This document shows, one piece after another, positions 10,431 to 19,150 of a stretch of 64,000 nt of DNA; positions within the stretch are counted from its first letter, which is position 1; every line of letters starts with the position of its first letter. The stretch spans positions 992,001-1,056,000 of the forward strand of contig NZ_JAEMNW010000002.1 of assembly GCF_016481275.1 (NCBI RefSeq), read 5' to 3'. The stretch comes from Antrihabitans auranticaus (GTDB lineage Bacteria; Actinomycetota; Actinomycetes; Mycobacteriales; Mycobacteriaceae). A program made the translations under genes and the position numbers. The notes below the pieces were generated by a model. It worked only from the letters and a program-made list of their open reading frames with translations. It was not told the origin of the DNA and did not search any database.

Positions 10431-10889
10431 ATGTCCACTGTTTCCACCTTCCTGTGGTTCGACAACCAGGCCGAAGAGGCCGCCATCCGCTACACGTCGC
10501 TGATCAAGAACTCTGCGGTTCTCGACGTCGCCCGCGGACCCGACGGTGCGGCGTTCATGGTGACGTTCCAACTGGACGGCCAGCAGTTCCACGCCCTCAA
10601 CGGCGGACCGGCGCACACCTTCAGTGAAGCCGCCTCGATCTTCGTCAGCGTCGAGACGCAGAGCGAAGTCGACGACCTGTGGACCGCGTTGACCGCCGAC
10701 GGTGGCGAGGATGGCCCGTGCGGTTGGTTGAAGGATCGCTACGGGTTGTCCTGGCAGATCATCCCGACGGCGTTGCCGCAGTTGATGAGTGATCCGAATC
10801 CGGCGAAGGCCGGTGCGGTCATGGCTGCCATGCGGCAGATGAGCAAGATCTGTGTGCAGGACCTGCAGGACGCGTACGACGCCGCCTGA
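10431..10889 (+). CDS. VOC-family protein (PhnB/3-demethylubiquinone methyltransferase-like fold)
   Basis: A 152-residue protein with GGAGC upstream of ATG. It has the PhnB-like glyoxalase fold: a start STFLWFDNQAEEA followed by strands VTFQLDGQQFHALNGG and SIFVSVETQSEVDDLW, then CGWLKDRYGLSWQIIP. Family members are often annotated as 3-demethylubiquinone-9 3-methyltransferase, but they lack an S-adenosylmethionine site. The biochemical role is generally unknown; some bind metals or small molecules. It is convergent with the next tetR gene, 4 bp apart. Confidence 0.85.
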   Translation: MSTVSTFLWFDNQAEEAAIRYTSLIKNSAVLDVARGPDGAAFMVTFQLDGQQFHALNGGPAHTFSEAASIFVSVETQSEVDDLWTALTADGGEDGPCGWLKDRYGLSWQIIPTALPQLMSDPNPAKAGAVMAAMRQMSKICVQDLQDAYDAA

Positions 10890-10893
10890 TCGG

Positions 10894-11451
10894 TCATGGC
10901 CGGACGAATCCCGGCGCGACGTAGCGTTCGACCATCGAGCGCTCTGCGGCGGTGCTCTCCCCCGGCCACACCAGCAGGGATAGCACGATTCGCACGATCC
11001 ACTGTGCGGCGAAACGATCGTCGGTAAGTCCGGTGAGAGCGGCCGCGGTCTGCTCGAGATAGGTCGACGTAGAGAAGTACCGATCGACCCGGTTCGAGCG
11101 GGCCCGTCCGAGCAACGTCGAGGCGACCGGGTCCGCTCGAACGGCGGCAACCGACGCCATTATGGCCCCGACGACACGATCCGGACCGTCGACGGCCGCG
11201 GTCTCGGACTGGACCTGCGCGACGATTCCCGCTGCCGCACGCGCCACGACCCCGTCCCGGATCGCCGGCTTACCGCCGACGTAGCGATACAGCGTTGCGC
11301 GGGAGCACCCCGCGCGCTCGGCAATCTCGTCGACGGAAATCGCGTCGAGTCCGTTCGCGATCACCAACTCCCGGGCAACCGTAAATATGCGCTCAATCGC
11401 GAGATCGCGTCGGTTGCCGCCGGCGAGCCAGTCGAGTTGGCCATTTTTCAC
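10894..11451 (-). CDS. TetR-family regulator, divergent from cytochrome P450
   Basis: I place the start at GTG 11451 (185 residues), because GAGGA lies 7 bp upstream and the region further 5' carries an inverted repeat likely to be its operator; upstream in-frame ATGs (11493, 11553) would make that operator coding. The helix-turn-helix is SVDEIAERAGCSRATLYRYV; the C-terminal half is a helical ligand-binding domain. It is divergent from the P450 gene with about 200 bp between them, so control of the P450 is the natural inference. Confidence 0.85.
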   Translation of the reverse strand: MKNGQLDWLAGGNRRDLAIERIFTVARELVIANGLDAISVDEIAERAGCSRATLYRYVGGKPAIRDGVVARAAAGIVAQVQSETAAVDGPDRVVGAIMASVAAVRADPVASTLLGRARSNRVDRYFSTSTYLEQTAAALTGLTDDRFAAQWIVRIVLSLLVWPGESTAAERSMVERYVAPGFVRP

Positions 11452-11482
11452 GGTGTGATCCTCAGATACGGGATTGGCATTT

Positions 11483-11499
11483 TGTCTCAGCATAAGACA
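11483..11499. promoter_or_regulatory. Inverted repeat, candidate TetR operator
   Basis: The arms TGTCT and AGACA are separated by 7 bp. The site lies 32 bp upstream of the preferred tetR start and in the shared control region with the P450 gene. Confidence 0.45.
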
Positions 11500-11599
11500 T
11501 TTAGTGCCGCAGTCACACAACGATGCCCAGGTCATGGGGCGACCGCGAGACATCTCTGAAAGACTGCTCTACCTGCGGTTTCTCAATATTTCCGAGGTG

Positions 11600-11629
11600 T
11601 TGACGGACGTTCGCCACGGTGCGCATAGT
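11600..11629 (+). promoter_or_regulatory. Candidate sigma-A-type promoter for the P450 gene
   Basis: TTGACG (11600-11605) and CATAGT (11624-11629) are spaced by 18 bp, with the -10 ending 28 bp before the P450 start codon. Confidence 0.4.
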
Positions 11630-11657
11630 TGGTCGGACGCGCTCGGAAAGGCACTCC

Positions 11658-12884
11658 ATGACCCAGGCTCTCCACGACGTGAACGTGCTGGACGTGAACC
11701 TGTTCGACCCCGCCGTACTGGACGATCCTTATCCGACGCTGGACCGCCTGCGTCGCGATGCACCGGTCTACCGCCTTCCCGGCACGAACTTCTTCGTCGT
11801 CTCGCGCTGGGACCTCGTTGCCGAAGGCCTGACTCGTACCAGCGATTTCTCGTCGAACCTCACGGCCGTCTTGATTCACGATCCGGTCACAGGGATTGGC
11901 GCTTTCGACATGGACCGGGATCGGGAGGCACTCCACGTGCTGGCCACAGCCGACGACCCCCTTCATCGCGAACACCGCAAATTGGTGCTGCCCGCCCTCG
12001 TAGCGAAACGAATACAGGCGCTCGAACCGGTTGTCGTCGAGTGTGTGCGTGCGCTGTGGACCGAGAGACGATCTGCGGAAAGCATCGAATGGATCGACGC
12101 GATGGCATCCCGGTTGCCCCTCGCCGTGGTCGCCCGGCTGATCGGCCTGCCGGACGCCGATGTGCCTCGATTGGTCCGCTGGGCGTACGCGAGTACCGAA
12201 CTCGTCAGCGGCGTCGTGACGACCCGCCTCCTGCCTGCGACGCTGACCGCCGTCGTCGAACTTGCAGGCTATTTGAATAGCGCCTTCTCGGCCGCGCTGA
12301 AACATCCCGGCGACGACCTGCTCGGCGACCTCGCGCGCGCCCACCGGGCAGACGAGGTCAGCGCCGAGGCTGCCGTGCTGATTCTTGTCCAGCTCGTCGG
12401 GGCAGGCGGCGAGTCGACTGCCGGCCTGATGGGTAACGCAGCGAGTGTCATAGCCTGCGACCAGGCCCTGCAGGCGCGCGTTCGCGCGGATCGCGATCTA
12501 CTCGGTCCTGTGCTCGAGGAAGTCATGCGCCTCGAATCGCCGTTTCGCGGGCACCTTCGGCACGTCGTCGCGGACACGACCCTCGGTGGCGTGCCGCTGC
12601 CGGCGGGCGGTCACGTCGTGCTGCTCTGGGGTGCCGCTAACCGTGATCCGGCGGTATTTGCCGAGCCTGCGGAGTTTCGGCTGGGCCGAACCAATATCCG
12701 GAGCCATCTGGGATTCGGTAAGGGCATTCATTTCTGTGTGGGCGCCTCGCTCGCGCGCCTCGAAGCGCGTATCGCGCTGGACGTGCTGCTGTCGGAGACA
12801 ACGCGTGTGGACCTCACCGACGCCGTGTGGGTACCGAGCCTGTTCGTACGCCGCCACAGCTGCCTGACCTTGGCGCTGACCTAA
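11658..12884 (+). CDS. Cytochrome P450
   Basis: A 408-residue soluble bacterial P450. The start at ATG 11658 (MTQALHD) is supported by GGAAAGG 7 bp upstream. Landmarks in order: the I-helix oxygen-activating motif AGGEST, the K-helix ExxR in EEVMRLESPF, and the heme loop FGKGIHFCVG with Cys360 as axial thiolate ligand. It needs a ferredoxin and ferredoxin reductase that are not encoded beside it. The divergent TetR gene and the FAD-linked oxidase following 121 bp downstream suggest an inducible oxidative pathway. The substrate cannot be read from sequence. Confidence 0.93.
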   Translation: MTQALHDVNVLDVNLFDPAVLDDPYPTLDRLRRDAPVYRLPGTNFFVVSRWDLVAEGLTRTSDFSSNLTAVLIHDPVTGIGAFDMDRDREALHVLATADDPLHREHRKLVLPALVAKRIQALEPVVVECVRALWTERRSAESIEWIDAMASRLPLAVVARLIGLPDADVPRLVRWAYASTELVSGVVTTRLLPATLTAVVELAGYLNSAFSAALKHPGDDLLGDLARAHRADEVSAEAAVLILVQLVGAGGESTAGLMGNAASVIACDQALQARVRADRDLLGPVLEEVMRLESPFRGHLRHVVADTTLGGVPLPAGGHVVLLWGAANRDPAVFAEPAEFRLGRTNIRSHLGFGKGIHFCVGASLARLEARIALDVLLSETTRVDLTDAVWVPSLFVRRHSCLTLALT

Positions 12885-13005
12885 CCGCGAGGCAATGTCT
12901 GTCGAAATTCTTACGCGTCTGCCTGGCTATTCCGTCTCGCCGGACGCAGATCTAGCCTTGATAGGTCGCCGAAGGCAGAACGGCGGAAATGGCTGGAGGC
13001 AAGTT

Positions 13006-14406
13006 ATGACAAGCACTATCAGCGGTGGCCTCGAAGCGCTGCGAAACCTCATGACGGGTCCGGTACTCCTTCCCGCCGACGCCGACTACGACAAGGCGCG
13101 GACTGTGTGGAACGGCGAAATAGACCGCCGCCCAGCAGCTGTGGCACGCGTGCAGTCGGCTGGGGACGTTGCCGCCGCGGTTGGTTTCGCACGCGAGCAT
13201 CGCATCGAGTTGACCGTGCGCGGCGGCGGGCACAACTTCGGCGGCGCGGCGGTGGCCGACGGCGCCCTCATGATCGACCTCAGCCTGCTCAGCGCGGTCG
13301 TCGTCGATCCTGTGGCGAAGACCGCGAGGTGCGGCGGGGGCGCGACACTGGCGCAGTTCGACGCCGCGACGCAGGAATTCGGTCTCGCGGTGACGGGAGG
13401 CACGATCAGCAACACCGGGGTCGGCGGCCTGACTCTCGGCGGCGGGTTCGGTTGGCTCACTTCGCGAATGGGTCTGAGCTGTGACAACGTCATCGGCGCC
13501 CAGGTCGTCACGGCAGACGCACGGATCCTGCATGCCTCCGAGACCGACAACCCGGATCTGTTCTGGGCCATTCGCGGCGGCGGCGGGAACTTCGGTGTCG
13601 TCACCGAGTTCGAGTTCCGACTGCAGCCGATCGGTCCGCTCGTCAACTTCGCAATGTTCTTCTGGCCCTTGGCAGATGCGACCGAGGCGCTCCGGACGTG
13701 TCGGGACACCGCATACGAGATCGCAGCTACGACAGGCGTTCTGATCGGGTGCTTGAATGCGCCGCCGGCGCCGTTCGTGCCCGAGGAGTACCACTTCGCG
13801 CCCGGCGTCGCCCTGATGGTCGCCGGCTTCGACACGCCCGAAGAGCACGCGAATCTCCTTCCGCGAATTCGTGAGAAGCGGACGCCCGCCTTCGAATTCG
13901 TTACGCAGATGCCGTACACCGCGCTGCAGTCGATGCTGGACGACAGTGCACCGTGGGGAATCTGGGGTTACGAAAAGGCCCACTATCTGGACGATCTCAG
14001 CGACGACGTCATTGCGGCCGTGGTCGAGCATCTACCTAAGAAGCAGTCGCCGTTGTCTTTCATCCCGATCTTCCCGCTCGCCGGGGCCTTCGGTCTGATC
14101 CCGGACGACGCAACCGCATTCGGCGGAAGCCGCGCTGCGCGTTGGGCCTTCAACATCGCTGGGCTGGCTCCGACCCCCGAGCTGCATGCGGCTGACCGCG
14201 TGTGGGTGCGGTCGCTCTGGGAGGCGCTGCAGCCGTATGCCAGCAGTGGTGGCAGCTACGTCAACTTCATGACCGACTTCGACGAAGATCGCGTCCGCGC
14301 CAGTTACGGCGAAGCGAAATACGAACGTCTTGCCCAGATCAAGGCGATCTACGACCCTGACAACGTCTTTCACCGCAACGCGAACATCAAGCCCGCAGAG
14401 GCCTGA
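13006..14406 (+). CDS. FAD-linked oxidase of the berberine bridge enzyme/GOOX type
   Basis: A 466-residue flavoprotein with a strong ribosome-binding site (GGAGGC) before ATG 13006. The PP-loop FAD-binding domain contains RGGGHNFGG, where His76 is the expected covalent 8-alpha-histidyl FAD attachment residue. The second covalent Cys found in bicovalent relatives is absent: the matching segment reads TGGTISNTGVGG. The C-terminal BBE segment is typical (YDPDNVFHRNANI). Such enzymes oxidise sugars, alcohols or alkaloids with oxygen. It is co-oriented with the upstream P450 gene but separated by 121 bp, so co-transcription is possible rather than shown. No signal peptide is seen. Confidence 0.9.
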   Translation: MTSTISGGLEALRNLMTGPVLLPADADYDKARTVWNGEIDRRPAAVARVQSAGDVAAAVGFAREHRIELTVRGGGHNFGGAAVADGALMIDLSLLSAVVVDPVAKTARCGGGATLAQFDAATQEFGLAVTGGTISNTGVGGLTLGGGFGWLTSRMGLSCDNVIGAQVVTADARILHASETDNPDLFWAIRGGGGNFGVVTEFEFRLQPIGPLVNFAMFFWPLADATEALRTCRDTAYEIAATTGVLIGCLNAPPAPFVPEEYHFAPGVALMVAGFDTPEEHANLLPRIREKRTPAFEFVTQMPYTALQSMLDDSAPWGIWGYEKAHYLDDLSDDVIAAVVEHLPKKQSPLSFIPIFPLAGAFGLIPDDATAFGGSRAARWAFNIAGLAPTPELHAADRVWVRSLWEALQPYASSGGSYVNFMTDFDEDRVRASYGEAKYERLAQIKAIYDPDNVFHRNANIKPAEA

Positions 14407-14409
14407 GAC

Positions 14410-16212
14410 TCACGCGGCGAGCGCCGCGTAGCGACCGCCCGCATCGACGAGAACGTCGTGCGTGCCGCTCTCGACTATCCGGCCACGGTCCAGGACGGCG
14501 ATCGCGTCGGCGTGGCGAACCGTCGACAGCCTGTGTGCGATCGTGATCGTCGTGCGACCGCGCGCCAGTTCGTCGAACGCCTGCTGGACCGCACGCTCGG
14601 TTTCGGTATCGAGAGCGCTCGTCGCCTCGTCCAGGATCAGTACACGCGGATTGCGAAGCAGGGTGCGGGCAATCGCGATTCGTTGTTGCTCGCCGCCCGA
14701 GAAGCGATGCCCGCGTGACCCGACGACGGTATCGTAGCCATCCGGTAGCGAGGCGATGAGATTGTGCAGTTGCGCTGCGCGAGCGGCGGTTTCGATCTCG
14801 GCATCGGATGCGTCGGGTTTGGCGTAGCGCAGGTTCTCGCGAACGGTCGTGTGCAGGAGGTAGGTTTCCTGGCTCACCACCCCGACGATCGCCGCGAGGT
14901 CCGTCTGGCGCAGGTCGCGCAGGTCGACGCCGTCGATGGTGATCGCGCCACTGTCGGGGTCGTACAGGCGGGCGGCCAGCGCAGCCAGGGTGCTTTTGCC
15001 CGAGCCGGTCTCCCCCACGATCGCCAGCGTGCTGCCGGCCGGCACGTCGAGGTCGACGCCCGCGATGGCGGGGAGACTGCTACCCGGGTACGCGAAGGTG
15101 ACGCCGTCGAAACGCACATGACCGGCGACTGCTCGCGGTGTCAACTCGACGGGATTCGGCGGGTCGACGACGTCGACAGGCAGATCCAGGTATTCGAAGA
15201 TGCGGGCGAACAACGCCAGCGAGCTCGTCAGCGCGACGCCGGTGTTCAACAGCCCCATCAGCGGCCGGAACAACCCACCCTGCAGCGCCGTGAATGCGAC
15301 GAGGGTGCCGATGGTCATCGTGCCCGCGGTCATCGGTAGACCTGCGCTGAGGTATATCGCTGCGGGTGTTGCTGCGAAGATGACGCTCATCGAGGCCATT
15401 CGCCAGCGGCCGGCAAGCTCGGAGCGCAGCTCGAGGTCGATCAATCGCGTCGACGAGCCGGTGAATCTGTCGACCAGAGCTGCGCCGGCTCCCATCGTCT
15501 TGCTGAGCCGAATTCCGCTGATAGACAACGCTTCTTCGATGGTCACGTTCAAGTCGGACAACTCACGCTGGCGTTGCGCGGTGATTGCCCGGCGCATCGA
15601 TGCGACCCGTCTGGTGAGGTAGATCGCGGGCGGCATCACGACGAGCGAGATCAGGGCCAAACGCCAGGACAACGCAGCCATGGCAACCGCGGTCGCAACA
15701 GCAGTCGTGAGGTTTGCGGCGAGCGAACTCGCGGTCGAGGTGACCACCGACTGCATGCCGCCGATGTCATTGGTGATACGCGACTGCACTTCTCCCGTCC
15801 GCGTCCGGGTGAAGAATGCGATGGACTGCCGTTGCAGATGCGTGAAGACATCGGTCCGCAGTACGTGCATGACGCGTTGCCCGACCGACGTGCTGATCCA
15901 TGTCTGCACGACGCCAAGGATCGCCGTCGCCGCTGCAACCGCAATCATGCCTGCGACGAGCCAGACGAGGAGTCGAACGTTCTGCGTGGGCAGAGCCACG
16001 TCGATGACCGCTCGCAACAGAAACGGCGATGCCATCGACACGATGGAGGATACGACGATGATCGCGACGACGGCGCCGAGAGACCAGCGATAGGGCGTGA
16101 ACAGTTGCCAGATGCGACGCAGTGATACGTCGTGTGCCTGGGCTTTCTCGAGCGCGCTCACCGACGTGTGCCGGCCACCGCGGCCCTGCGGGATTTCGTT
16201 TTGCAGCGCCAA
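14410..16212 (-). CDS. ABC exporter half-transporter (fused membrane and ATPase domains)
   Basis: A 600-residue protein starting at TTG 16212, with GGGAGAG at the right distance. The six-helix type I exporter domain spans about residues 40-330, and the nucleotide-binding domain has Walker A GETGSGKST, signature FSGGEQQRIAIAR, Walker B VLILDEATSALD and the H-loop in TITIAHRLST. It is a homodimer-type multidrug or lipid exporter (MsbA/LmrA-like). The divergent MarR gene with a 17-bp palindrome between them suggests induction by its substrate. It converges with the FAD oxidase gene, 3 bp apart. Confidence 0.93.
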   Translation of the reverse strand: MALQNEIPQGRGGRHTSVSALEKAQAHDVSLRRIWQLFTPYRWSLGAVVAIIVVSSIVSMASPFLLRAVIDVALPTQNVRLLVWLVAGMIAVAAATAILGVVQTWISTSVGQRVMHVLRTDVFTHLQRQSIAFFTRTRTGEVQSRITNDIGGMQSVVTSTASSLAANLTTAVATAVAMAALSWRLALISLVVMPPAIYLTRRVASMRRAITAQRQRELSDLNVTIEEALSISGIRLSKTMGAGAALVDRFTGSSTRLIDLELRSELAGRWRMASMSVIFAATPAAIYLSAGLPMTAGTMTIGTLVAFTALQGGLFRPLMGLLNTGVALTSSLALFARIFEYLDLPVDVVDPPNPVELTPRAVAGHVRFDGVTFAYPGSSLPAIAGVDLDVPAGSTLAIVGETGSGKSTLAALAARLYDPDSGAITIDGVDLRDLRQTDLAAIVGVVSQETYLLHTTVRENLRYAKPDASDAEIETAARAAQLHNLIASLPDGYDTVVGSRGHRFSGGEQQRIAIARTLLRNPRVLILDEATSALDTETERAVQQAFDELARGRTTITIAHRLSTVRHADAIAVLDRGRIVESGTHDVLVDAGGRYAALAA

Positions 16213-16247
16213 GGAACACTCTCCCTTCGATCAGATATTAGTGAGGC

Positions 16248-16264
16248 TACCTCAACATGAGGTA
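16248..16264. promoter_or_regulatory. Inverted repeat, likely MarR operator
   Basis: Perfect 7-bp arms TACCTCA and TGAGGTA are separated by ACA. The site lies midway in the 82-bp divergent gap between the ABC exporter and the marR gene. Confidence 0.65.
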
Positions 16265-16294
16265 ACAACACGACTCGCTGCTACGCTATTCCGC

Positions 16295-16708
16295 ATGGCT
16301 GACGAGGTGTCCCTGTCGGAGTCGTTCTGGGGGGTCACCCGACGACTGCGCGCTCGCTGGCGGGAGTCGCTCGCACCGTGGGATGTATCGCCTTCGCATT
16401 CGCGCGCGCTCGGCGTGCTCATGCAGCACGGCACCATGCGACTCAGCGAACTGACGGAGCATCTGCGCATAGCTGCACGGTCGACGACCGAGGTGGTCGA
16501 CGCCCTCGCCGCACGTGGCCTCGTAGAGCGCCGCGACGACCCCAGCGATCGTCGAGCAACACTTGTAGCGCTGACGAATGAGGGTGCCCGCGTCGGCAAG
16601 GCAATTGCACATGCGCGGGACGAGACGACTGCCGCATTCTTCGACGTGCTCAGCGAGACCGACCGCAAGCATCTCGAGCGAATACTGCGAAAGCTCCGCG
16701 CGACCTGA
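16295..16708 (+). CDS. MarR-family transcriptional regulator
   Basis: A 137-residue winged-helix regulator from ATG 16295. The recognition region is MRLSELTEHLRIAARSTTEVVDALAARG, and the wing RRDDPSDRRATLVALT has the classic D-x-R-D/S-x-R motif. It is divergent from the ABC exporter and almost certainly controls it and itself through the palindrome in between. The open frame extends further 5' over the exporter start, but similarity begins at this ATG. Confidence 0.9.
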   Translation: MADEVSLSESFWGVTRRLRARWRESLAPWDVSPSHSRALGVLMQHGTMRLSELTEHLRIAARSTTEVVDALAARGLVERRDDPSDRRATLVALTNEGARVGKAIAHARDETTAAFFDVLSETDRKHLERILRKLRAT

Positions 16709-16851
16709 CGGGAAGAATCAGGGCGCCGAGTGGAATACGAACGGGTTCCCGAGCGATGTATGTGACGGGAGCATTTTCCTCGCCTGAACTGTGACCTTTC
16801 GGCCATAGATCGGCGGCCGGGCAAGCCCCTAGAATTAACTGGAGCAAGTCA

Positions 16852-16879
16852 CTCCGCTTCTGTTATATTATAAGCGGAG
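16852..16879 (+). other. AT-rich-loop inverted repeat before the gtrA-like gene
   Basis: Perfect 8-bp arms CTCCGCTT and AAGCGGAG flank a 12-nt AT-rich loop containing TTATATTA. It ends 40 bp before the start codon, so it could be an operator over a -10 region or a leader hairpin. The rest of the 211-bp gap holds nothing I can name. Confidence 0.4.
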
Positions 16880-16919
16880 AGACCTTCTCCAATTAGCGAC
16901 TCACAGCGGAGCGACCACG

Positions 16920-17378
16920 ATGATCATCACCGACATTCGGCCTCAGTGGCCCGTCGCAGATCGTCGCGTCCGGCTGCCCTTTCTCGATCTGCGGGGCGAT
17001 TCCGCATTCGCTCAACTCATCAGATTCGCCGCGGTCGGTGGCCTCAGCAACATCGTGTACTTCCTCGCGTTCGTCACACTTCGCGATGGTGGCGCACAAG
17101 CGGCCAACGTCGTAGGCGTGATCGCCAGCACTGCGCTGGCCAACGAGTTGCACCGTCGGGTCACCTTCCGTGCGGCCGACCGCGTCAAGTGGTACGTCGT
17201 GCAGGTGGAAGGCGGCGGCCTCGCCCTCGCGGGCTTGATTGCCAGCTCGGCCGCGCTCGCCGCCGTTCAGTTGAGCTTCCCCGGCGCCGGTGCAGCCACC
17301 CTGGCCGGTCTCGTGATCGCCGTCAGCGCAGCGGTCGGCGGCGTTCGGTTCCTCGCGTTGCGCGGCTGGGTTTTCTGA
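16920..17378 (+). CDS. GtrA-family membrane protein
   Basis: A 152-residue protein with four predicted transmembrane helices, starting with the family hallmark QLIRFAAVGGLSNIVYFLAF, followed by ANVVGVIASTALANELHRRVTF. GtrA proteins are thought to move polyprenyl-linked sugars, or to assist their flipping, in cell-wall glycan synthesis; in mycobacteria a relative (Rv3789) acts near arabinogalactan synthesis. No glycosyltransferase partner lies next to it. It probably acts in the inner membrane. Confidence 0.87.
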   Translation: MIITDIRPQWPVADRRVRLPFLDLRGDSAFAQLIRFAAVGGLSNIVYFLAFVTLRDGGAQAANVVGVIASTALANELHRRVTFRAADRVKWYVVQVEGGGLALAGLIASSAALAAVQLSFPGAGAATLAGLVIAVSAAVGGVRFLALRGWVF

Positions 17379-17439
17379 CCCGTTCGATCGAAATCGCCGT
17401 AAACGGGCCGATCGCGGACCCTATGTCTACGATGTCCAC

Positions 17440-18069
17440 ATGACAGCGGGGCCTCCGGTTGCAGCGGCGCGGACCACCTATCGCCATGGCGATCTCCGGC
17501 GCGCACTCATCGAAGCGGGTGTCGATCTGGCGCGCGGCGGAGGTCCGCAAGCGGTGGTCCTCCGAGAAGCGACCCGGCGGGCCGGCGTCTCCCCCAACGC
17601 TGCCTACAGGCACTTCGCCGATCGGGCAGCCTTGCTATCGGCTGTTGCGGAGTGGTCGACCGCCGCTCTGGCAGAAACGATGCACCAGCACCTCGCCGCT
17701 ATTTCTCCTGCTCTCGACACTGCTGGCGCGGCTCGCGCCCGCCTGCGCGCTGTCGGCGCGGGGTACATCGCGTTCGCCCAGGCCGAACCCGGACTGTTCC
17801 AGACCGCCTTCGCGGCTCCCGACGACGGCGCCGAGGTCCACGCATCCGCAGGAGCACCACCGTTCGAATTGCTGGGCGCGGCACTCGATGGCCTCGTCGA
17901 CGCAGGTGCCCTGGCCCCGGATCGGCGGCCCGGCGCCGAGTATTTGGCGTGGTCGGCAGTACACGGGTTGGCAATGTTGCTGATCGACGGACCCCTGCGC
18001 GGTCTCCCCGCCGAGGAGCGTGACACTGCAACGCAGCACCTGCTCGACATGGTCGAGAAGGGTCTCTGA
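17440..18069 (+). CDS. TetR-family regulator with WHG-type C-terminal domain
   Basis: 209 residues, ATG start 61 bp after gtrA. The N-terminal YRHGDLRRALIEAGVDL and helix-turn-helix VVLREATRRAGVSPNAAYRHF are typical of the subgroup with the TetR_C_33/WHG domain; the C-terminal motif AWSAVHGLAMLLIDGPL fits this. It is followed by a membrane-protein gene on the same strand. The target is unknown; repeated half-sites occur just downstream. Confidence 0.87.
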   Translation: MTAGPPVAAARTTYRHGDLRRALIEAGVDLARGGGPQAVVLREATRRAGVSPNAAYRHFADRAALLSAVAEWSTAALAETMHQHLAAISPALDTAGAARARLRAVGAGYIAFAQAEPGLFQTAFAAPDDGAEVHASAGAPPFELLGAALDGLVDAGALAPDRRPGAEYLAWSAVHGLAMLLIDGPLRGLPAEERDTATQHLLDMVEKGL

Positions 18070-18102
18070 TACCCAGGTATTACCAGACGGAACCCCGGTA
18101 TC
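18068..18102. promoter_or_regulatory. GATACC/GGTATC half-site cluster
   Basis: GATACC (18068-18073), GGTATT (18076-18081) and GGTATC (18097-18102) lie between the tetR gene and the membrane protein gene. They are possible operator half-sites for the membrane-protein promoter. Confidence 0.3.
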
Positions 18103-18163
18103 GGTCGGGTTCTCCCACCGCTGGGTGATGTGCGCAACTACTGCCCCTTCTTAGCGTCGAGCC

Positions 18164-19150
18164 ATGGCGACTCTGGCTCTACCGCAACAAGTCCGGGTTA
18201 TCACCACCTGGCACCGGCCGCTGCTGCTCATGGTTGCTGCAATGGCCTGCCTGGCACTGGTCTGCGCGACCGGGATCGTGGTCGACGACCGGACCGTTCT
18301 CGGCGAATCGGTGTGGCTCAAGCCTCTGAAGTTCGCATTCGCGTTCGCCGTGTACGGCACCACGCTGGCGTGGTTGGTGTCGTTACCGCACCGTGGAAGC
18401 CGCTGGACGTGGTGGCTCGGCACGGTGTTCGCGGTCACCGGCTTCGTCGACGTCGGATTCATTGCAGCGCAGGCCGCGCGAGGCACGTTCAGCCATTTCA
18501 ACACGTCGACCGATACGTTCAACTCGGTCGGACAGGTGATCTTCACGTCCGGCGTACCCGGCCTCTTCCTCGCAAACCTGGTCATTGCCTGCATCCTCAG
18601 CTGGCAGAAGGTCGCCGACCTGCCGCTCACCCGCGCCATTCATGCGGGACTTGCACTTGCCGTCGCAGGTATGGCGCTCGCATACGCCATGGGTGGAACG
18701 GGTCCGCAGGCCGTCGCAGACGCGTCCGGACGGCCCGTCGAGCTGGCAGCCGGGCACAGCGTCGGCGTAGCAGACGGCGGACCCGGCTTGCCGCTCACAC
18801 ATTGGAGCACCACCGGCGGCGACCTACGGGTACCGCATTTCGTCGGACTGCACGGCATCCAGGTGCTGTTGCTTTCGGCGGTCGCGCTCGCCGTGCTCGC
18901 CCGACGGCGGCCGTGGCTGCGCGATCAACGCACACGGGCTGCGCTGGTTGGCGTGCTGGCACTGGCGTACGCCGCGACGCTCGGCGTTCTCACCTGGCAG
19001 GCTTTGCGTGGCCAGTCGGTTGCCCATCCCGATGGACTCACGCTCGGACTGTTCGGCGCAATCCTGACCGGCGGCGCACTGGGCGCTCGCCACGTCCAGA
19101 TCAGCGCAACCGCTCGGCATCTCTCGCCAGACCGACCAGATCGGCCGTGA
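18164..19150 (+). CDS. Conserved multi-pass membrane protein of unknown function
   Basis: 328 residues with about eight predicted transmembrane segments. Two features stand out: SHFNTSTDTFNSVGQV in an early loop and THWSTTGGDLRVPHFVGLHGIQ in a later one. The latter carries four His residues and looks like a metal- or heme-binding region at a membrane edge. I recognise the type from actinobacterial genomes but know no function. The start ATG follows the tetR gene by 94 bp, so regulation by it is plausible. The 3' end overlaps the next, convergent gene by 50 bp. Confidence 0.78.
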   Translation: MATLALPQQVRVITTWHRPLLLMVAAMACLALVCATGIVVDDRTVLGESVWLKPLKFAFAFAVYGTTLAWLVSLPHRGSRWTWWLGTVFAVTGFVDVGFIAAQAARGTFSHFNTSTDTFNSVGQVIFTSGVPGLFLANLVIACILSWQKVADLPLTRAIHAGLALAVAGMALAYAMGGTGPQAVADASGRPVELAAGHSVGVADGGPGLPLTHWSTTGGDLRVPHFVGLHGIQVLLLSAVALAVLARRRPWLRDQRTRAALVGVLALAYAATLGVLTWQALRGQSVAHPDGLTLGLFGAILTGGALGARHVQISATARHLSPDRPDRP

